Shown here in pieces: positions 1-10,278 of a DNA stretch of 64,000 nucleotides. The notes under the pieces were generated by a model. That model was not told where the DNA came from and did not search any database. It saw only the letters and a program-made list of their open reading frames with translations. Within the stretch, counting starts at the first letter, position 1. The number at the start of each line of letters is the position of its first letter. Both the position numbers and the translations under genes were made by a program. The stretch lies in contig JAWQUS010000017.1 in assembly GCA_036365455.1 (NCBI GenBank), positions 2,666,001 to 2,730,000 on the forward strand. Reading direction: 5' to 3'. The DNA is from Macrosoma leucophasiata. Lineage: Eukaryota; Arthropoda; Insecta; Lepidoptera; Hedylidae.

Positions 1-122
1 CCAGACCTTCCACCAGAATGTTTCTTTTTATTAATCTTCCTTATAACTTAATTTATGTCTCAGCTCGGGCTGCAAGAAAACCGACCATCAGCGACTAACC
101 TAAGAAAGTGGGAAATACTCAC

Positions 123-313
123 TATATCCAAAAAATAGTCCACATGCGGCCGCTTGTGTACGAAGAAGCGCACGGGGTGTTTGTCTATGGTGACCTTGAG
201 CACGAAGTCGGGCGGCGTGCCCGGTTTCACCGTCGGCCGCACCATCGCGTCGTGGTGCGAATGTATTAGCGTCTCGTCCAGATCTAGCACCAGCATTTTT
301 CTTTTGACTAAAC
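123..313 (-). CDS. CTDNEP1: Dullard exon 3 (catalytic motif)
   Basis: Acceptor TTTGCAG, 191 bases, donor GTGAGT. It encodes [20 protein letters not shown] through [14 protein letters not shown] is the DxDxT signature of HAD phosphatases: the first Asp is the nucleophile and the second the acid/base. The next exon should begin VSQWY and is not in the first 120 bases of the window. Confidence 0.95.
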
Positions 314-3300
314 CTGCAAACAAAATATTTGGTTTGTTAAGGACTTCTTTCTGCACTTGCATGGTTGAAAGCTCAGGTCAAGTGTTGTGGGAAAATTGGA
401 GAAGTTTTGTTTTTAGATCACAAATCGAGAATAATTGCAAAGTAGTCGTATTTTTCGCGACCTTTATTCAAATCTTTACGCGCTATCAAATAGGTACCGC
501 GGTTTCACTCGTGTTGATACTGATGACGTGGATATAGGAGAAAAAATAGGCTAATGTTACTAAGGAATCTAAATCTTAATGCTAATAAGGAATCCTAAAA
601 ATATTCAAATCTTCCTTAAAAACTAAATTGCCAGATGTGAGTACATTGCGTCATTAATCGTCCAACATTTGGTTGCGATTAAACTTGAATGAACCCATGT
701 TTCAGAGCAGTCAATGAATCCCAGATAGCTTTAATGACATTCCTACGGATCGCTACTTCACACGGAAGTGGGTTAAAAAGAAATTGCTTGTGAGTTTTTT
801 TGTCTTGAAGTGGCAACCAAGCATACAGTTCACACTGATGGTAAGTGAATACTGTAACCTATAAACAACAAAAAAAAATTACATACATTTCCATACTGCA
901 TCTATAGTCGCGCGCGGCCGCGATCGATCCCGACCGCAATTGCACTTTTATAATTAAGCAATTCCCTCAGTTGACAAATTTTGTACGAGTTAACAAAATA
1001 CTTATTTCTTCAGAAAAAATATATTTCAACTTCGTGACGGCATAATTATATCTACCTAATTGAGTAACAATTAACATTGTAATACCATTTCACAATATGT
1101 AAATACCTTTATAGTAACTTATGATGTCTTGTTATTTCGATTTATGTCAATTATAGTCAGGGCTGATACCCTGGAAGGCTTTGGCACAATGCTGAATGGC
1201 CTCAGAAGTCACTCCCAACGAGTGGGGCTTAAAATGAACATGGACGAGACGAAGATCGATGATGAGAGATGAAGAAGATGTCAAATGTCCATGTTACACC
1301 CACTCCTGTTATGGTCGAGATACTATACACGAAGTTGTTGACAATGATGTACCTATACCTGGCACAAACGGTTTGGTCGGTCCAATTTCGAAATAGAGGT
1401 TAGTTGCCAAATCCAACTCGGTTGGGCAGCGTTCGGGAAGCTTCGATACATCTTCGCGTCCAATTTACTGTAGTGTCTAAAGAAGAAGCCTTTGACCAGT
1501 GCGAGTTGCCAGTGATGAAGTACGGAATTGGAACGTGATCGCTTACTATGGGCCTCATAAGAAGGCTCAAGGTTACGTGAAAAGCAATGCAGAGTGCTTG
1601 CTTGGAATTTTACTACTAACATCGAAACAGAAGAGGAGATCCGCATGAGAAACAAAGTAACTGACATAGTCCACCGAATATCAAAACTTAGGTGGCAGTG
1701 GGCAGGGCACATAGCTAGAAGAACTGACGGCCGTTGGGGCAGAATATTTCCCGAATGGCGTGTCGATCCCCACTAGGTGGACCGATCACCTGGTGGAGGT
1801 TGCGAGTAATCGCGGGAAGCGGGCGGCCCAAGACCGTTCATTATGGCAATCTATGGGGAAAGCTTTTGTCCAGCACTGGACGTCTTTCGGTTGAAATTAT
1901 GATGATAATAATTTCAATTTGATTGCAAATGAGATGCATTACCTATAAATGATTCAAATCTTAGTTAGTAAATTACTTAAAGTGACTTCGAACTTTTCGG
2001 GTTTCCGTACCGCTCATAGATTTTCGAGCAATTGCACAAAAATGGTTGGAGCCAAAGGGCTCGGACTGTGATGAGCTCGGAAGCAGCTGCTAGCAAGATC
2101 GCGGAAGTGTGCGGCAGCGTTCCTGTGACCCCGCCTCTGATGGCGGACGAGCAGGAATATCGTGGGGTTTCAATTTAGTAGTCTCACACTACCCGCCGTC
2201 TGTGTTTTTCCTAAACCGCGGGTACCCATAATGGGATTCCCCGAATAAAAAAATGCGCGCAAGGTGGCAGTTATTTATATTAACCTGCCTGAACTTTTTG
2301 CAGCAATATTACATCAATATTATGCATGTAACCATAGTAACTTGGCAGCCGTGTCTTTCCTCATGATTAATTACAGTCAACTGCAGTGAAATAGTCAACA
2401 ATAAGTCAATTAAATAATGATTTGCAACTATTCTATGATTCAAAGAGGAAAAACATGGATGTCCTTGTGCCTAGATCACAATTTATTGTACAAACACTTT
2501 CAGAAAATATTGTTTTTTTTTATAGTTTTCTTTTTTTTATGTAATAAAAGTGGCAAACAAGCATGCAGTTCACATTGATGTTACTGGAGTTGTAGACTGC
2601 AGCCTATAGACTCCCACATAATGACCAGAGGTCAAAATGCAGATGCGCTGCCACTCCTGAGGTATTAGGTGTCATGCCTCTGTGCCGGAAATTACAGTGC
2701 CGTATTTCTTCTGAAATCATGTACCTACCTATTAAGTTTTTTATTATGATTATGTGAATACTCATATAATCATAACAAAATAACAATGCGAATGTGGATG
2801 GTTGCAGAGGCCCAAGAAGACCAAGACTGACCTACCATGACCAAATAGGTCGCGTTATGTCTGCTGGTGGGATCAAAAGTCTTAGGAATCGGCGTGCATG
2901 TATGAAGAGAATGATGAAAGTAGACGAGGCACGAGAGGTTTGTCAGAACCGGGATATCTGGCGCTCTACACTCTCTGCCTACCGTTAGGGACCTGGCGTG
3001 AAGATACATACAAAATAACATTAAATTAACCCCCTTAATCATAAACGTACATTAGATACGTTTTAGCTATAGAATGCTTTGTCTTTGTCAGTTGTAAATC
3101 TATACATATTTGAAAACAAATCTTTCTTTGTTTTCAATAGGGCGGAGATGTGTGACGGTACCTACAAGCGTGACGAGAGGGGAGAGGGGGGAGGAACGAA
3201 AATATCGGTAATCCATGACGTAATTTATGAAAAATGAAAGTATGTATGTATCTTCACGCCAGGTCCCTAACGGGATAGGCGGAGAGTGTGGAGCGCCAGA

Positions 3301-6300
3301 TATCCCGGTCCTGACATACCTCCCTTGCCTCATCTACCTTCATCATTCTCTTCATAAATTAAAGATTTTTATTATTTACTGTGCATAGCTAGTATGACAT
3401 AGAAAGCATTCAATTCAATCATTTAGGTTCTGACCTTTGTAATATAACATGCAATGCATCTAGCTAGGGTTTCGAGGCGTCCGGATAAACCCGGAAATAG
3501 GCCTCAAAATATACGGTGTCCGGCTTTTGTTAGGCTTTTTACATTTCTTAAACGAGCGAGCGCAGAGCACAGCCGAACGCTTCTATCGCGGGTGTCTGAG
3601 ATGTCTCCCTTTTTAACCAAATGTCCGGCTAAACTTGATGCTCTGTCCGGCGATTAGGTTTAGCGACCTGGCAACCCTAATTGCATCGCAATTTAATCAT
3701 TTCATCTAAATCAAACTCGACTCAGAACGCATTTTATGCATATGCAAGTAGGCAAAGAAGTCGGTTAAAGAGCGCTCTAGATGTGTTCTCCGCTCGCCGA
3801 TTGCCAGTGAAGTACCTAGACTTTTGCCTATTGCCGTCTCGACACGTACCGCCTACATGAATCCATACCAAAAAAAAAAAAACAACTCTTCACACACTTC
3901 CAGAAAGATTACTTTTTTGATAGGTGATTTTGATTAATTGATAGGCCTCACTGTCTATTATTAACATAATTAATGATTGATTAAACTCCTTCCTTTTAAA
4001 TTATATGTGATAAAAAATAAATGTCTGTACTGTTAATATTATGCATAAATTACTCTTACCGTAGCATTAGCACCGTAAATCAAAATTTTAAACATCATAT
4101 TAATGCATCTGGAAGGATTTTTTTCTACTAACATTACGAATTGAAACCACAACCAGTAATAATTTTGTTTCAATACTTTGAATGATCTGATTTTATTATG
4201 ATTATTTAAATATATATATTTTTAATCTTTATTTTAAGAAAGGGGTTTTGTCACGCAGTGACTATGTCACCCCCATAGGAAAACACTACAAATTAACATT
4301 TTGACTTAAAGGTAGGGACACATTTCAAAATATTAATGGAAAATTGTACCTGTTAAAATAAAAGCTATGGAATTTGTACCATTAATTTAATTCAATATGA
4401 GCAAATAATTGTGATTAATTAGATTGACTGTTTTGAGCTTGGCACGTGGAGGTGGATTGATTGGAGATCACAGTGATGTTATAGTCATATCATGGGATGT
4501 TTATTTTTAATATGCAAATTAACTGTTAAAGCTGAACAGAATTGTATTTTTTGAAATCAAGGACTGATTGATGTGACTGACTGAATGGATAGGAAAAAAA
4601 ATAGTTCTTGTAATAGTGTGTAAACAAACTAGGGTTCAAAATTATCTATACAGTTTTGATAATTATCATACATTTGCTTGAGAGAGCAAACATGTGAATA
4701 CAATTACAAACTAAAGTGGTTCAATCCCCGCAATGGAACAAATATTAGTATGGCCTACAGATATTTGTTTTGGGTCTTGGTGTTTGTGTGTATGTGGTGT
4801 GTGTATGTGGCGTGTGTGTGTGTGTGTGCACAACGACAACCACGACACAGGTTTATACCTAGTGTAGGGCTGTGAGTGTTAGTGTATTTATTTAAATAAT
4901 AAAAATAAATAAAAAGCCTTTTATTCCTTAAATGGTAAAATACATCGTAAGTTATTAATTTAATTAAATTAAGGACCCCTTTCGAGTATAGGCCTCCTCC
5001 AGTGTCTTCCAGTTGCCTCTATCCCTTGCATGTCTGACCCAATTTGAGCCAGCAATGGCACTAATGTCATCAGCCCATCGTGACCTCGGTCTGCCTGTTC
5101 TTCTCTTTCCCTGTGGCCCCTGCCACTTTAGTACTCTGTTGGACCATCTCTTGTCAACTGTTTGGGCTATGTAGCCCGCCCATCGCTATTTTTGTTTTAA
5201 AACAAATGCTAAAGCGTCTGTGACTTTAGTTTGTGACCTTATGTAGTTGCTGCGAATTCTATCATATTTCCTTACCTTAATTATGGTCCTCTCCATAGCC
5301 CTTTGGCAAGTTCTCAGGTCTTGCTTTGTTTTATTGGTATTGACCCAAGTTTGACAGCCATACGTTAGACTTGGCAGTATGCAGGTGTCCATTACCGTTT
5401 TCTTTAAACTCAAATTAAACTTTCCCTTTAGCATTTCTTTGAGACTCCAGATTTTTTTCCAGCTTATGGCTATTCTTCGACCAATTTCTTCCTTGTTATT
5501 GTTAGGACTGAATGACACACATTTGCCCAGGTAAATGTAATGGTCCACATACTCAATCTCCTGATTGTCTATGATAACTTTGTGTTTTGTGCGATTAGTC
5601 ATAATTTTGGTATTTTGGTAGTTCATTTCTAGACCTACTTTGCGACTTACTTCATTTAAACTATTGAGCTGTATATGATCTTTATGTTTGTGATGTTTTC
5701 AGAGAAAAGCACTATGTCGTCTGCGAATCTTAGGTGACTTAGGTGTTTGTTGTATATTTTTATTCCAGTTTAGTTGCGAAAAGACATATTGTAGTACTGC
5801 AATAAATAACTTTGGAGATATTGGGTCTCCCTGTCTGACTCCTCTACCTATAGGGAATATGTTACCTCTATCTTCCAGTTTCACTTTACTGGTACTGTTT
5901 GAGTAAATATTTTTTATGACGTGATGATATTTAGTACATATCTTACAGTCGTTAAGTGCTTTCCATATAGCATTGTGGGAGATACTGTCAAACGCTTTTG
6001 TATAATCAATGAACATTAAGTAGAGAGGTCGGTTAAATTCCTTGTACTGTTCCACTACTTGTTCGGTAGTGTGGATGTGATCGATAGTTGAGAATCCTGA
6101 TCTGAAGCCAGCTTGCTCAATTGGTTGGCATTTGTCAATCTGTACCGCAAGCCTACTTAAAAGTAGAGAACTGAAAAGTTTGTAAATGCTTGGCAGAAGG
6201 CTTATAGGTCTATAGTTTGTTATGTTTCTGTGTATTTATTTATTCATTTGATAAGATTACGAGATAAAATGGATAACTGATTAGCCGGATATTGTGTGAA

Positions 6301-9300
6301 TCTAATCAGATTATACAATCTGATTTGTAACATTATTTACATGAATTTGTGTAAAATCATGCAAATAATGTTACAAATCATATGATACATATTTCAATCT
6401 CGAGTTTTACTGGTGGTAGAGCTCTAGTGATGGCGCTCGCTCACATAGGCACCAAATCTTTTCAACATGATATTGGATACGGAAACCGTACCAATACAAT
6501 GGTGCACCTCTGATATCATACTGCTGTACAAAAAAGGCAACCCATTAGACATAGGAAACTATAGGTCAATTAGTTTACTATCAAGCATGTACAAACTCTT
6601 CTCTTCTATATTACTGAATAGAATATCAAAGGTAATAGATACATCTCAACCAAGAGAACAGGGTGGCTTCTGGACAGGTTTTAGCACGACGGACCATATC
6701 CAAACCTTAGAACAAATCATTGAAAAATACAAAGAGTTCAATCAATCTGTATATGTGGCGTTCATCGATTACAGTAAAGCATTTGACACTATCAGCCACA
6801 ATGCAATCTGGGGTGCACTGAGACATCAAAAAGTGGACCAAAAATACATCAACATAATAAAAAACATATATGCAAATAGTACCAGCAGAGTCAGACTAGA
6901 AACCAGAGGCAATGAAATAAGAATAGAAAGAGAAGTGCGACAAGGTGATCCTTTATCGCCAAAAATCTTTATTGCTGTCTTAGAAAACATATTTAAAAAT
7001 CTAAAATGGGAATCAAAGGGCATCAAGATGGGCAGCTGCCGTTTCAATCATTTCAGATTTACAGACGATATAGTTGTAATGTCTGAAAATGGAGAAGAAC
7101 TAAATCAGATGATAGGACAACTAGAGGAAGAAAGCACCAAAGTGGGTCTACAAATGAATGCTGACAAAACCAAGATCATAACAAACAGTTCATAATAGGT
7201 TGGAGAAAAAGTCTTTTCGCATTAGTATTATGAACTTGTAATAAAATCTCTTTGGCTGTAGTATTTGTATCTGGCTGGTTTTGGTATCATTGAAAGTTAA
7301 AATTTTAAAGAACATAATTCCAAATTCAAATTAGGCAAATGTGTGATTTTCATTTGTTTTTCGTACTGTCAAGATGAGTGAATCTAATGAAGAAATTCGA
7401 TACATTTTAAAATTTACTACAAAAAAGGTAAAAATGCAACGCAAGCCGCGAAAAAAATTTGCTATGTTTATGGACCTAGTGCAGTGTCTGTGAGAGTAGC
7501 ACAAATTTGGTTTAAGCGTTTTCAATCCGGAAATTTTGATGTCAAAGATGCACCTCGCTCTGGTCGCCCTATAACGGATAAAATGGATGCCATTTTTGAA
7601 AAATTGGAGCAAGATCGACGTATCAGTAGTTACGACGTAGCTGAAGAACTGAGAATTGATCACAAAACAGTTTTGGCGCATTTGAAAAAAGCTGGGTACA
7701 AAAAAAAGCTCGATATTTGGGTACCTCACGAGCTCACTGAAAGAAACCTAATGAACTGTGTACTCATTTGTGATTCTTTATTACGACGTAATGAAACCGA
7801 ATCATTTTTGAAGAAGCTGATAACTGGTGATGAAAAGTTGATCACCTACGACAAGAACGTGCGAAAAAGGTCGTGGTCAAAGGCCAGTCAGGCTTCACAG
7901 ACTGTGGCAAAACCCGGGTTAACTCGCAATAAGGTGATGTTGTGTGTGTGGTGGGATTGGAAGGGCATTATTCATTATGAGCTATTACCACCAGGCAGGA
8001 CTATCGATTCTGAACTCTACTGCGAACAACTGATGAGATTAAAGCAAGAAGTTGAGATAAAGTGGCCGGAATTGATCAACAGAAGGGGTGTGGTGTTTCA
8101 TCATGATAACGCTAGACCTCACACATCTATAGCCACTCAGCAAAAATTAAGAGAGTTTGGCTGGGAGGTGTTAATGCATCCGCCGTATAGTCCTGACCTT
8201 GCACCTTCAGATTTCCACCTGTTTCGGTCTCTTCAGAATTCTTTATGCAATGTTAGGTTAACATCACGAGAGGACTGCCAAATCCACTTGTCCCAGTATT
8301 TTGATGAGAAGTCCCAAAATTTTTATAGCAATGGGATCATGTCCCTACCTACAAGATGGCAAAAGGTTATCGAACAAAATGGTACATACATACTTTAGTT
8401 AAATTTAAATAAACTATATTAAAAAATGTTGAATTATCTTTAAAAATGCGAAGAAACTTTTTGCCCAACCTAATATATACCAATTAACATTAAAGGAAAA
8501 AATATAGAATACGTCAAGGAGTACATATACCTAGGTACAGATTTAATTCAGAAATAACAATAATGAAGAAGAGGTGGACAGAAGAGCCAAAATAACCTGG
8601 AAGAGATTTTGGTCCCAGAAGGAAATCTTAAAAGGAAGCTACAAATTACAACTTAAAAAGATAGTGCTGGATACATGTCTTCTACCTAGTCTACTGTACT
8701 GGCTACCAAACTTGGACTCTCACCAATAAAGAAAGACATAAACTAAGAACCACTCAAAGAGCGATGGAGAGAAGTATTCTTAGCATAAACAAAATACAAA
8801 AAATTAGAAGTGAAGACATAAGTAAAAGAACAGATATACAAGATGCGCTCACCCAAGCCCTGAAACTTAAGTGGCGATAGGCCGGGCATATAGCCTGTAT
8901 GAAAGATGACAGATGGACTGTACTGGTGACCAAATGGAGAGGCCCCACAGGGAAACGAAGGGTTCGTCGTCCATACAAGAGATGGTCGGATGACATAGCT
9001 GGGGTGGCAGGGCAGAAATGGATGCAATATGCACAGAACTGTGACAGGTGGAGCAAGCTGGAGGAGGCCTACACCCAAAGAGGGGTCCAAATTTAATCCC
9101 AACAATCACACAATTTTGTAATTTGTTATGTACTTAAAAGATTTGGAATAAATGGCTTCATTTATTATTATTGTGTGGGGGAGCCTGAAAGATGTTGATA
9201 AAAGTAGTTTTTGCTTTTCATTGCTATGAGGACCCTACAATTGTACAGAATTACCTCTCTACTCCTTATTAGCAGTCAGAATGTACTTGCTAATAAGTAC

Positions 9301-10278
9301 ATTCTGACTGCTAATAAGGATCGACCACATAATAACCACGAACCAAATAATTATCTCGGGTCTAGTGATTCTTGTAAATAAGCATTCTGTAGCCTGTGCA
9401 AAAGTTGGACATTACATTTACATTGTTAAATAGTTGCTACATTAGACATGGCAACCAATTTAAGTCTCAAACAATCTTTTCTTATAAGTTTCAGAGTCTT
9501 GATTCTACGATAATGATACATGGTATCATTCTGACCTTACATGATGTGAGATAATGGTATAATTTGTGAACTTTTACCAAATTAATCATTTGTTTTTATG
9601 ACTGCATGGATAAAAGAGAGACAAAGCTATAAGAGGTCAAAGTGTGCCTGTGTAATTTTGAAACATTGTAGTTTCTTCCTGCCAATGAAAACAAAAACAT
9701 CCTTTATCACTACCATCAAGCACCCGTATTCACACAGTATTATGTGCTACTTGACGGTAGATACATGTGTTGAAAAGCACGAAAGTGTTTTTTCATTCTA
9801 ACTCGCGTCAACAAATGCTAGTATCTACACGGCCTAAACGGATATCAGATTATACAGCTCATTCGATTCACACAGCAAAAATAGCCTGTTTACAAGATAA
9901 GGTCGCAGGTAATAAGTACTGTTCGCAAGAAAAGGGTAGACTTCGTAGTGCACCCGATACGCCACTGATAATTATCAAAGCATGCAAAACGGATCGACAA
10001 TCACTTGATAAAAGTAAAAAAGGTACTCACTCAGCCTGTGTCGAGATACGGGAGAAAGTGGATATATTTCATATTTGACCGATTGATACTGAGCCAACTG
10101 AAAAACAAACACCACGTGAGACACACAACACGATTATACACCCAAATTCACACATCACTTACAATATATTTATATTTACCGCTCGATATTGCTTTCTAAA
10201 CATGTAACACAAACAACTCCATACTTTGGATGCGAGCAGCATGAACGCACGAAGGCCCATTTGCAATTGTTTCAGCAT
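123..10278 (-). CDS. CTDNEP1: Dullard / CTD nuclear envelope phosphatase 1, 5' part of gene (exons 1-3)
   Basis: HAD-family serine/threonine phosphatase of the nuclear envelope and ER, which in animals dephosphorylates lipin and shapes nuclear membrane lipid synthesis. Coding exons 10278-10180, 10097-10031 and 313-123 (minus) join in phase to 119 residues. Residues about 8-28 form the hydrophobic N-terminal membrane segment. QYQSVKYE and [10 protein letters not shown] follow, then the catalytic motif LDLDETL with D66 and D68, then the conserved stretch [10 protein letters not shown] to [12 protein letters not shown]. The animal proteins run to about 240-245 residues, so the C-terminal half lies beyond the left edge. 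The start ATG (10278-10276) is chosen because it opens directly onto the family's N-terminus. Intron 1 is 82 bp; intron 2 is 9,717 bp and full of transposons. AP-2 mu is transcribed away from it, starting 2.6 kb to the right. Gene identity is very secure; the transcription start is unknown. Confidence 0.93.
314..785. other. Dullard intron 2, right after exon 3; nothing recognised
   Basis: AT-rich intronic sequence. The 127-aa open frame on the plus strand here is the antisense shadow of exon 3 plus intron. No repeat or RNA gene recognised. Confidence 0.6.
786..862 (-). repeat. SINE-A 3' fragment
   Basis: T-run, then AAGTGGCAACCAAGCAT and a diverged copy of the TGCAGTTCACATTGATG / TAAGTGATGACTGCAGCC block shared by about 25 other places in the window. 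Only the poly(A) end of the element is kept. Confidence 0.6.
1140..1915 (+). mobile_element. RTE-type LINE, decayed 3' fragment
   Basis: Broken frames read [23 protein letters not shown] (palm end of an RT), then [26 protein letters not shown] and RRTDGRWG. This is the C-terminal W.GH.AR block typical of endonuclease-reverse transcriptase LINEs of insects. The end reads [11 protein letters not shown], the usual 3' end of this group. Many frameshifts and stops; not functional. Confidence 0.75.
2030..2260 (+). repeat. GC-rich retroelement fragment (unassigned)
   Basis: GC-rich block in AT-rich surroundings. A 35-codon frame ([12 protein letters not shown]...) ends in TAG, then comes a CGCGGGTACCCATAATGGGA stretch. 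This resembles 3' ends of insect LINEs from memory only. The flanks 1916-2029 and 2261-2529 hold nothing recognisable. Confidence 0.3.
2530..2712 (-). repeat. SINE-A, 3' two thirds
   Basis: T-run followed by TGGCAAACAAGCATGCAG, GACTGCAGCCTATAGAC and CTCTGTGCCGGAAATTACA in the reverse orientation of the family. The 5' end is missing. Confidence 0.7.
2794..3010 (+). mobile_element. LINE 3'-end fragment ([11 protein letters not shown] type)
   Basis: Encodes [19 protein letters not shown], then [20 protein letters not shown] and [11 protein letters not shown], and ends in CTGCCTACC...GGGACCTGGCGTGAAGATAC. The same reading recurs at 31213-31412 and, cut down, at 3244, 16483, 26553 and 56940. It looks like the C-terminus and short 3' end of a LINE polyprotein. 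Here one base of CCCCG is lost before the stop. Confidence 0.7.
3022..3100 (+). mobile_element. Half of a CCCCCTTATTCATAAACG MITE
   Basis: ACCCCCTTAATCATAAACGT followed by the CATTAGATACGTTTTAGC and GAATGCTTTGTCTTTGTCAG blocks seen at 13360-13502 and 22958-23328. The second inverted repeat is missing. Confidence 0.6.
3244..3358 (-). mobile_element. LINE 3'-end fragment ([11 protein letters not shown] type)
   Basis: Reverse copy of the same LINE tail: TATCTTCACGCCAGGTCCCT, GGAGCGCCAGATATCCCGG and the antisense of ARG-EVCQ. With 2794-3010 it forms an inverted pair about 230 bases apart. Confidence 0.65.
3359..4717. other. Long AT-rich intronic stretch; nothing recognised
   Basis: Part of Dullard intron 2. 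A 67-codon plus-strand frame (3454-3657) has no family features. No tRNA fold, hairpin or repeat of this window was recognised. Confidence 0.5.
4718..4892 (+). mobile_element. SINE-C, 5'-truncated copy
   Basis: Starts inside the B box (GGTTCAATCCCCGC), continues with GTATGGCCTACAGATATTTG, a GT-expanded middle and CACGACACAGGTTTATACCT, and ends GTGAGTGTTAGTGTATTT. Full copies are at 23039, 27284, 37674 and 45699. Confidence 0.75.
4905..6232 (-). mobile_element. RTE-type LINE, 5'-truncated, frameshifted
   Basis: Reads leftward. The RT palm contains [11 protein letters not shown] and [13 protein letters not shown] (6055-5699), then [12 protein letters not shown] in another frame near 5745, then YLGKCVSF to [11 protein letters not shown] (5626-5186), and the C-terminal block [14 protein letters not shown] and [11 protein letters not shown] before a stop. 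The 3' end carries GGAATAAAAGGC and an A/T tail near 4905. It belongs to the same family as 6453-9175 and lies head to head with it. Frameshifts make it inactive. Confidence 0.85.
6326..6383. repeat. Imperfect inverted repeat, 24-25 bp arms
   Basis: GATTTGTAACATTATTTACA is answered downstream by its near-complement TGCAAATAATGTTACAAATC, with a loop of about 10 bases. It lies between the two head-to-head LINEs. Possibly a tiny MITE remnant. Confidence 0.5.
6406..6452 (+). repeat. SINE-A 5'-end fragment
   Basis: TTTTACTGGTGGTAGAGCTC followed by a diverged GACGGAGCTCGCGGGCGTAG. It stops exactly where the plus-strand LINE begins. Confidence 0.6.
7198..8470 (+). mobile_element. Full-length mariner transposon (1,273 bp)
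   Basis: The left end GGTTGGAGAAAAAGTCTTTT and the inverse of the right end GGTTGGGCAAAAAGTTTCTT form 25-27 bp imperfect terminal inverted repeats. TA dinucleotides at 7196-7197 and 8471-8472 are the expected Tc1/mariner target duplication. It contains one transposase frame of DD34D type. Length and layout are those of a complete mariner. It has landed in a LINE of the minus-strand Dullard intron. Confidence 0.95.
7374..8398 (+). pseudogene. mariner transposase, one frameshift
   Basis: Cut-and-paste transposase. The true start is the ATG at 7374-7376 ([14 protein letters not shown]). One T seems to be missing near 7414, after which the frame is open to TAA at 8396-8398, for about 341 residues in all. 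Visible features: the helix-turn-helix region [19 protein letters not shown], the mariner linker motif WVPHELTE, then the catalytic triad in [13 protein letters not shown] and [10 protein letters not shown]. Thirty-four residues separate the last two aspartates (DD34D). The usual TGDEKWI is TGDEKLI here. A GTG at 7484 can open the downstream frame but is not the natural start. Confidence 0.92.
9263..9320. repeat. Perfect 26-bp hairpin
   Basis: TCCTTATTAGCAGTCAGAAT... (9263-9288) is mirrored without mismatch by 9295-9320 around the 6-base loop GCTAAT. It could form a strong stem in DNA or RNA. It is close to precursor-miRNA size, but nothing else supports that. Confidence 0.7.
9321..10030. other. 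Dullard intron 2, left of exon 2; nothing recognised
   Basis: Open frames at 9598-9801 and 9767-10199 on the plus strand are chance frames; the last overlaps Dullard exons 1 and 2 antisense. No repeat recognised. Confidence 0.5.
10031..10097 (-). CDS. CTDNEP1: Dullard exon 2
   Basis: Acceptor TTTTTCAG, then 67 bases coding for [10 protein letters not shown] and [10 protein letters not shown] plus one base, then donor GTGAGTA. The residues match the QYQ..YD..PLSPVSR.RL block of CTDNEP1. The leftover A joins GT from exon 3 to make a serine codon. Confidence 0.92.
10180..10278 (-). CDS. CTDNEP1: Dullard exon 1 (start codon, membrane segment)
   Basis: Thirty-three codons starting [10 protein letters not shown] and ending YMFRKQYRA, followed by a GTAAAT donor at 10179. 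It matches the amphipathic and hydrophobic N-terminus of CTDNEP1 (aliphatic run, SKVW, then a basic RKQYR). The exon ends in phase 0, which fits exon 2. It is too short to stand out as an open frame, so it was found by searching on from exon 2. Confidence 0.88.

Larger units (their letters stand above)
6453..9175 (+). mobile_element. RTE-type LINE split by a mariner insertion
   Basis: The RT frame 6467-7195 carries [52 protein letters not shown] and [12 protein letters not shown]. The catalytic FADD box is changed to FTDD. After the mariner (7198-8470) the same element resumes at 8473 with [17 protein letters not shown], then [32 protein letters not shown] and [11 protein letters not shown], with a stop at 9094-9096. 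The 3' end is GGAATAAATGGCTTCATTTA. Stops at the insertion site and frame changes after it show it was already decaying. It is not intact at the 5' side (no endonuclease domain). Confidence 0.88.

Noticed and set aside
154..537. 127-codon plus-strand frame
   Set aside because: It runs antisense over Dullard exon 3 and into the intron; the minus-strand protein is clearly the real one.
7331..7729. 132-codon minus-strand frame
   Set aside because: Antisense shadow of the mariner transposase.
8743..9109. Three overlapping minus-strand frames
   Set aside because: Shadows of the LINE C-terminal block [11 protein letters not shown].
9767..10199. Two overlapping plus-strand frames
   Set aside because: They lie partly antisense to Dullard exons 1 and 2; no protein family is visible.
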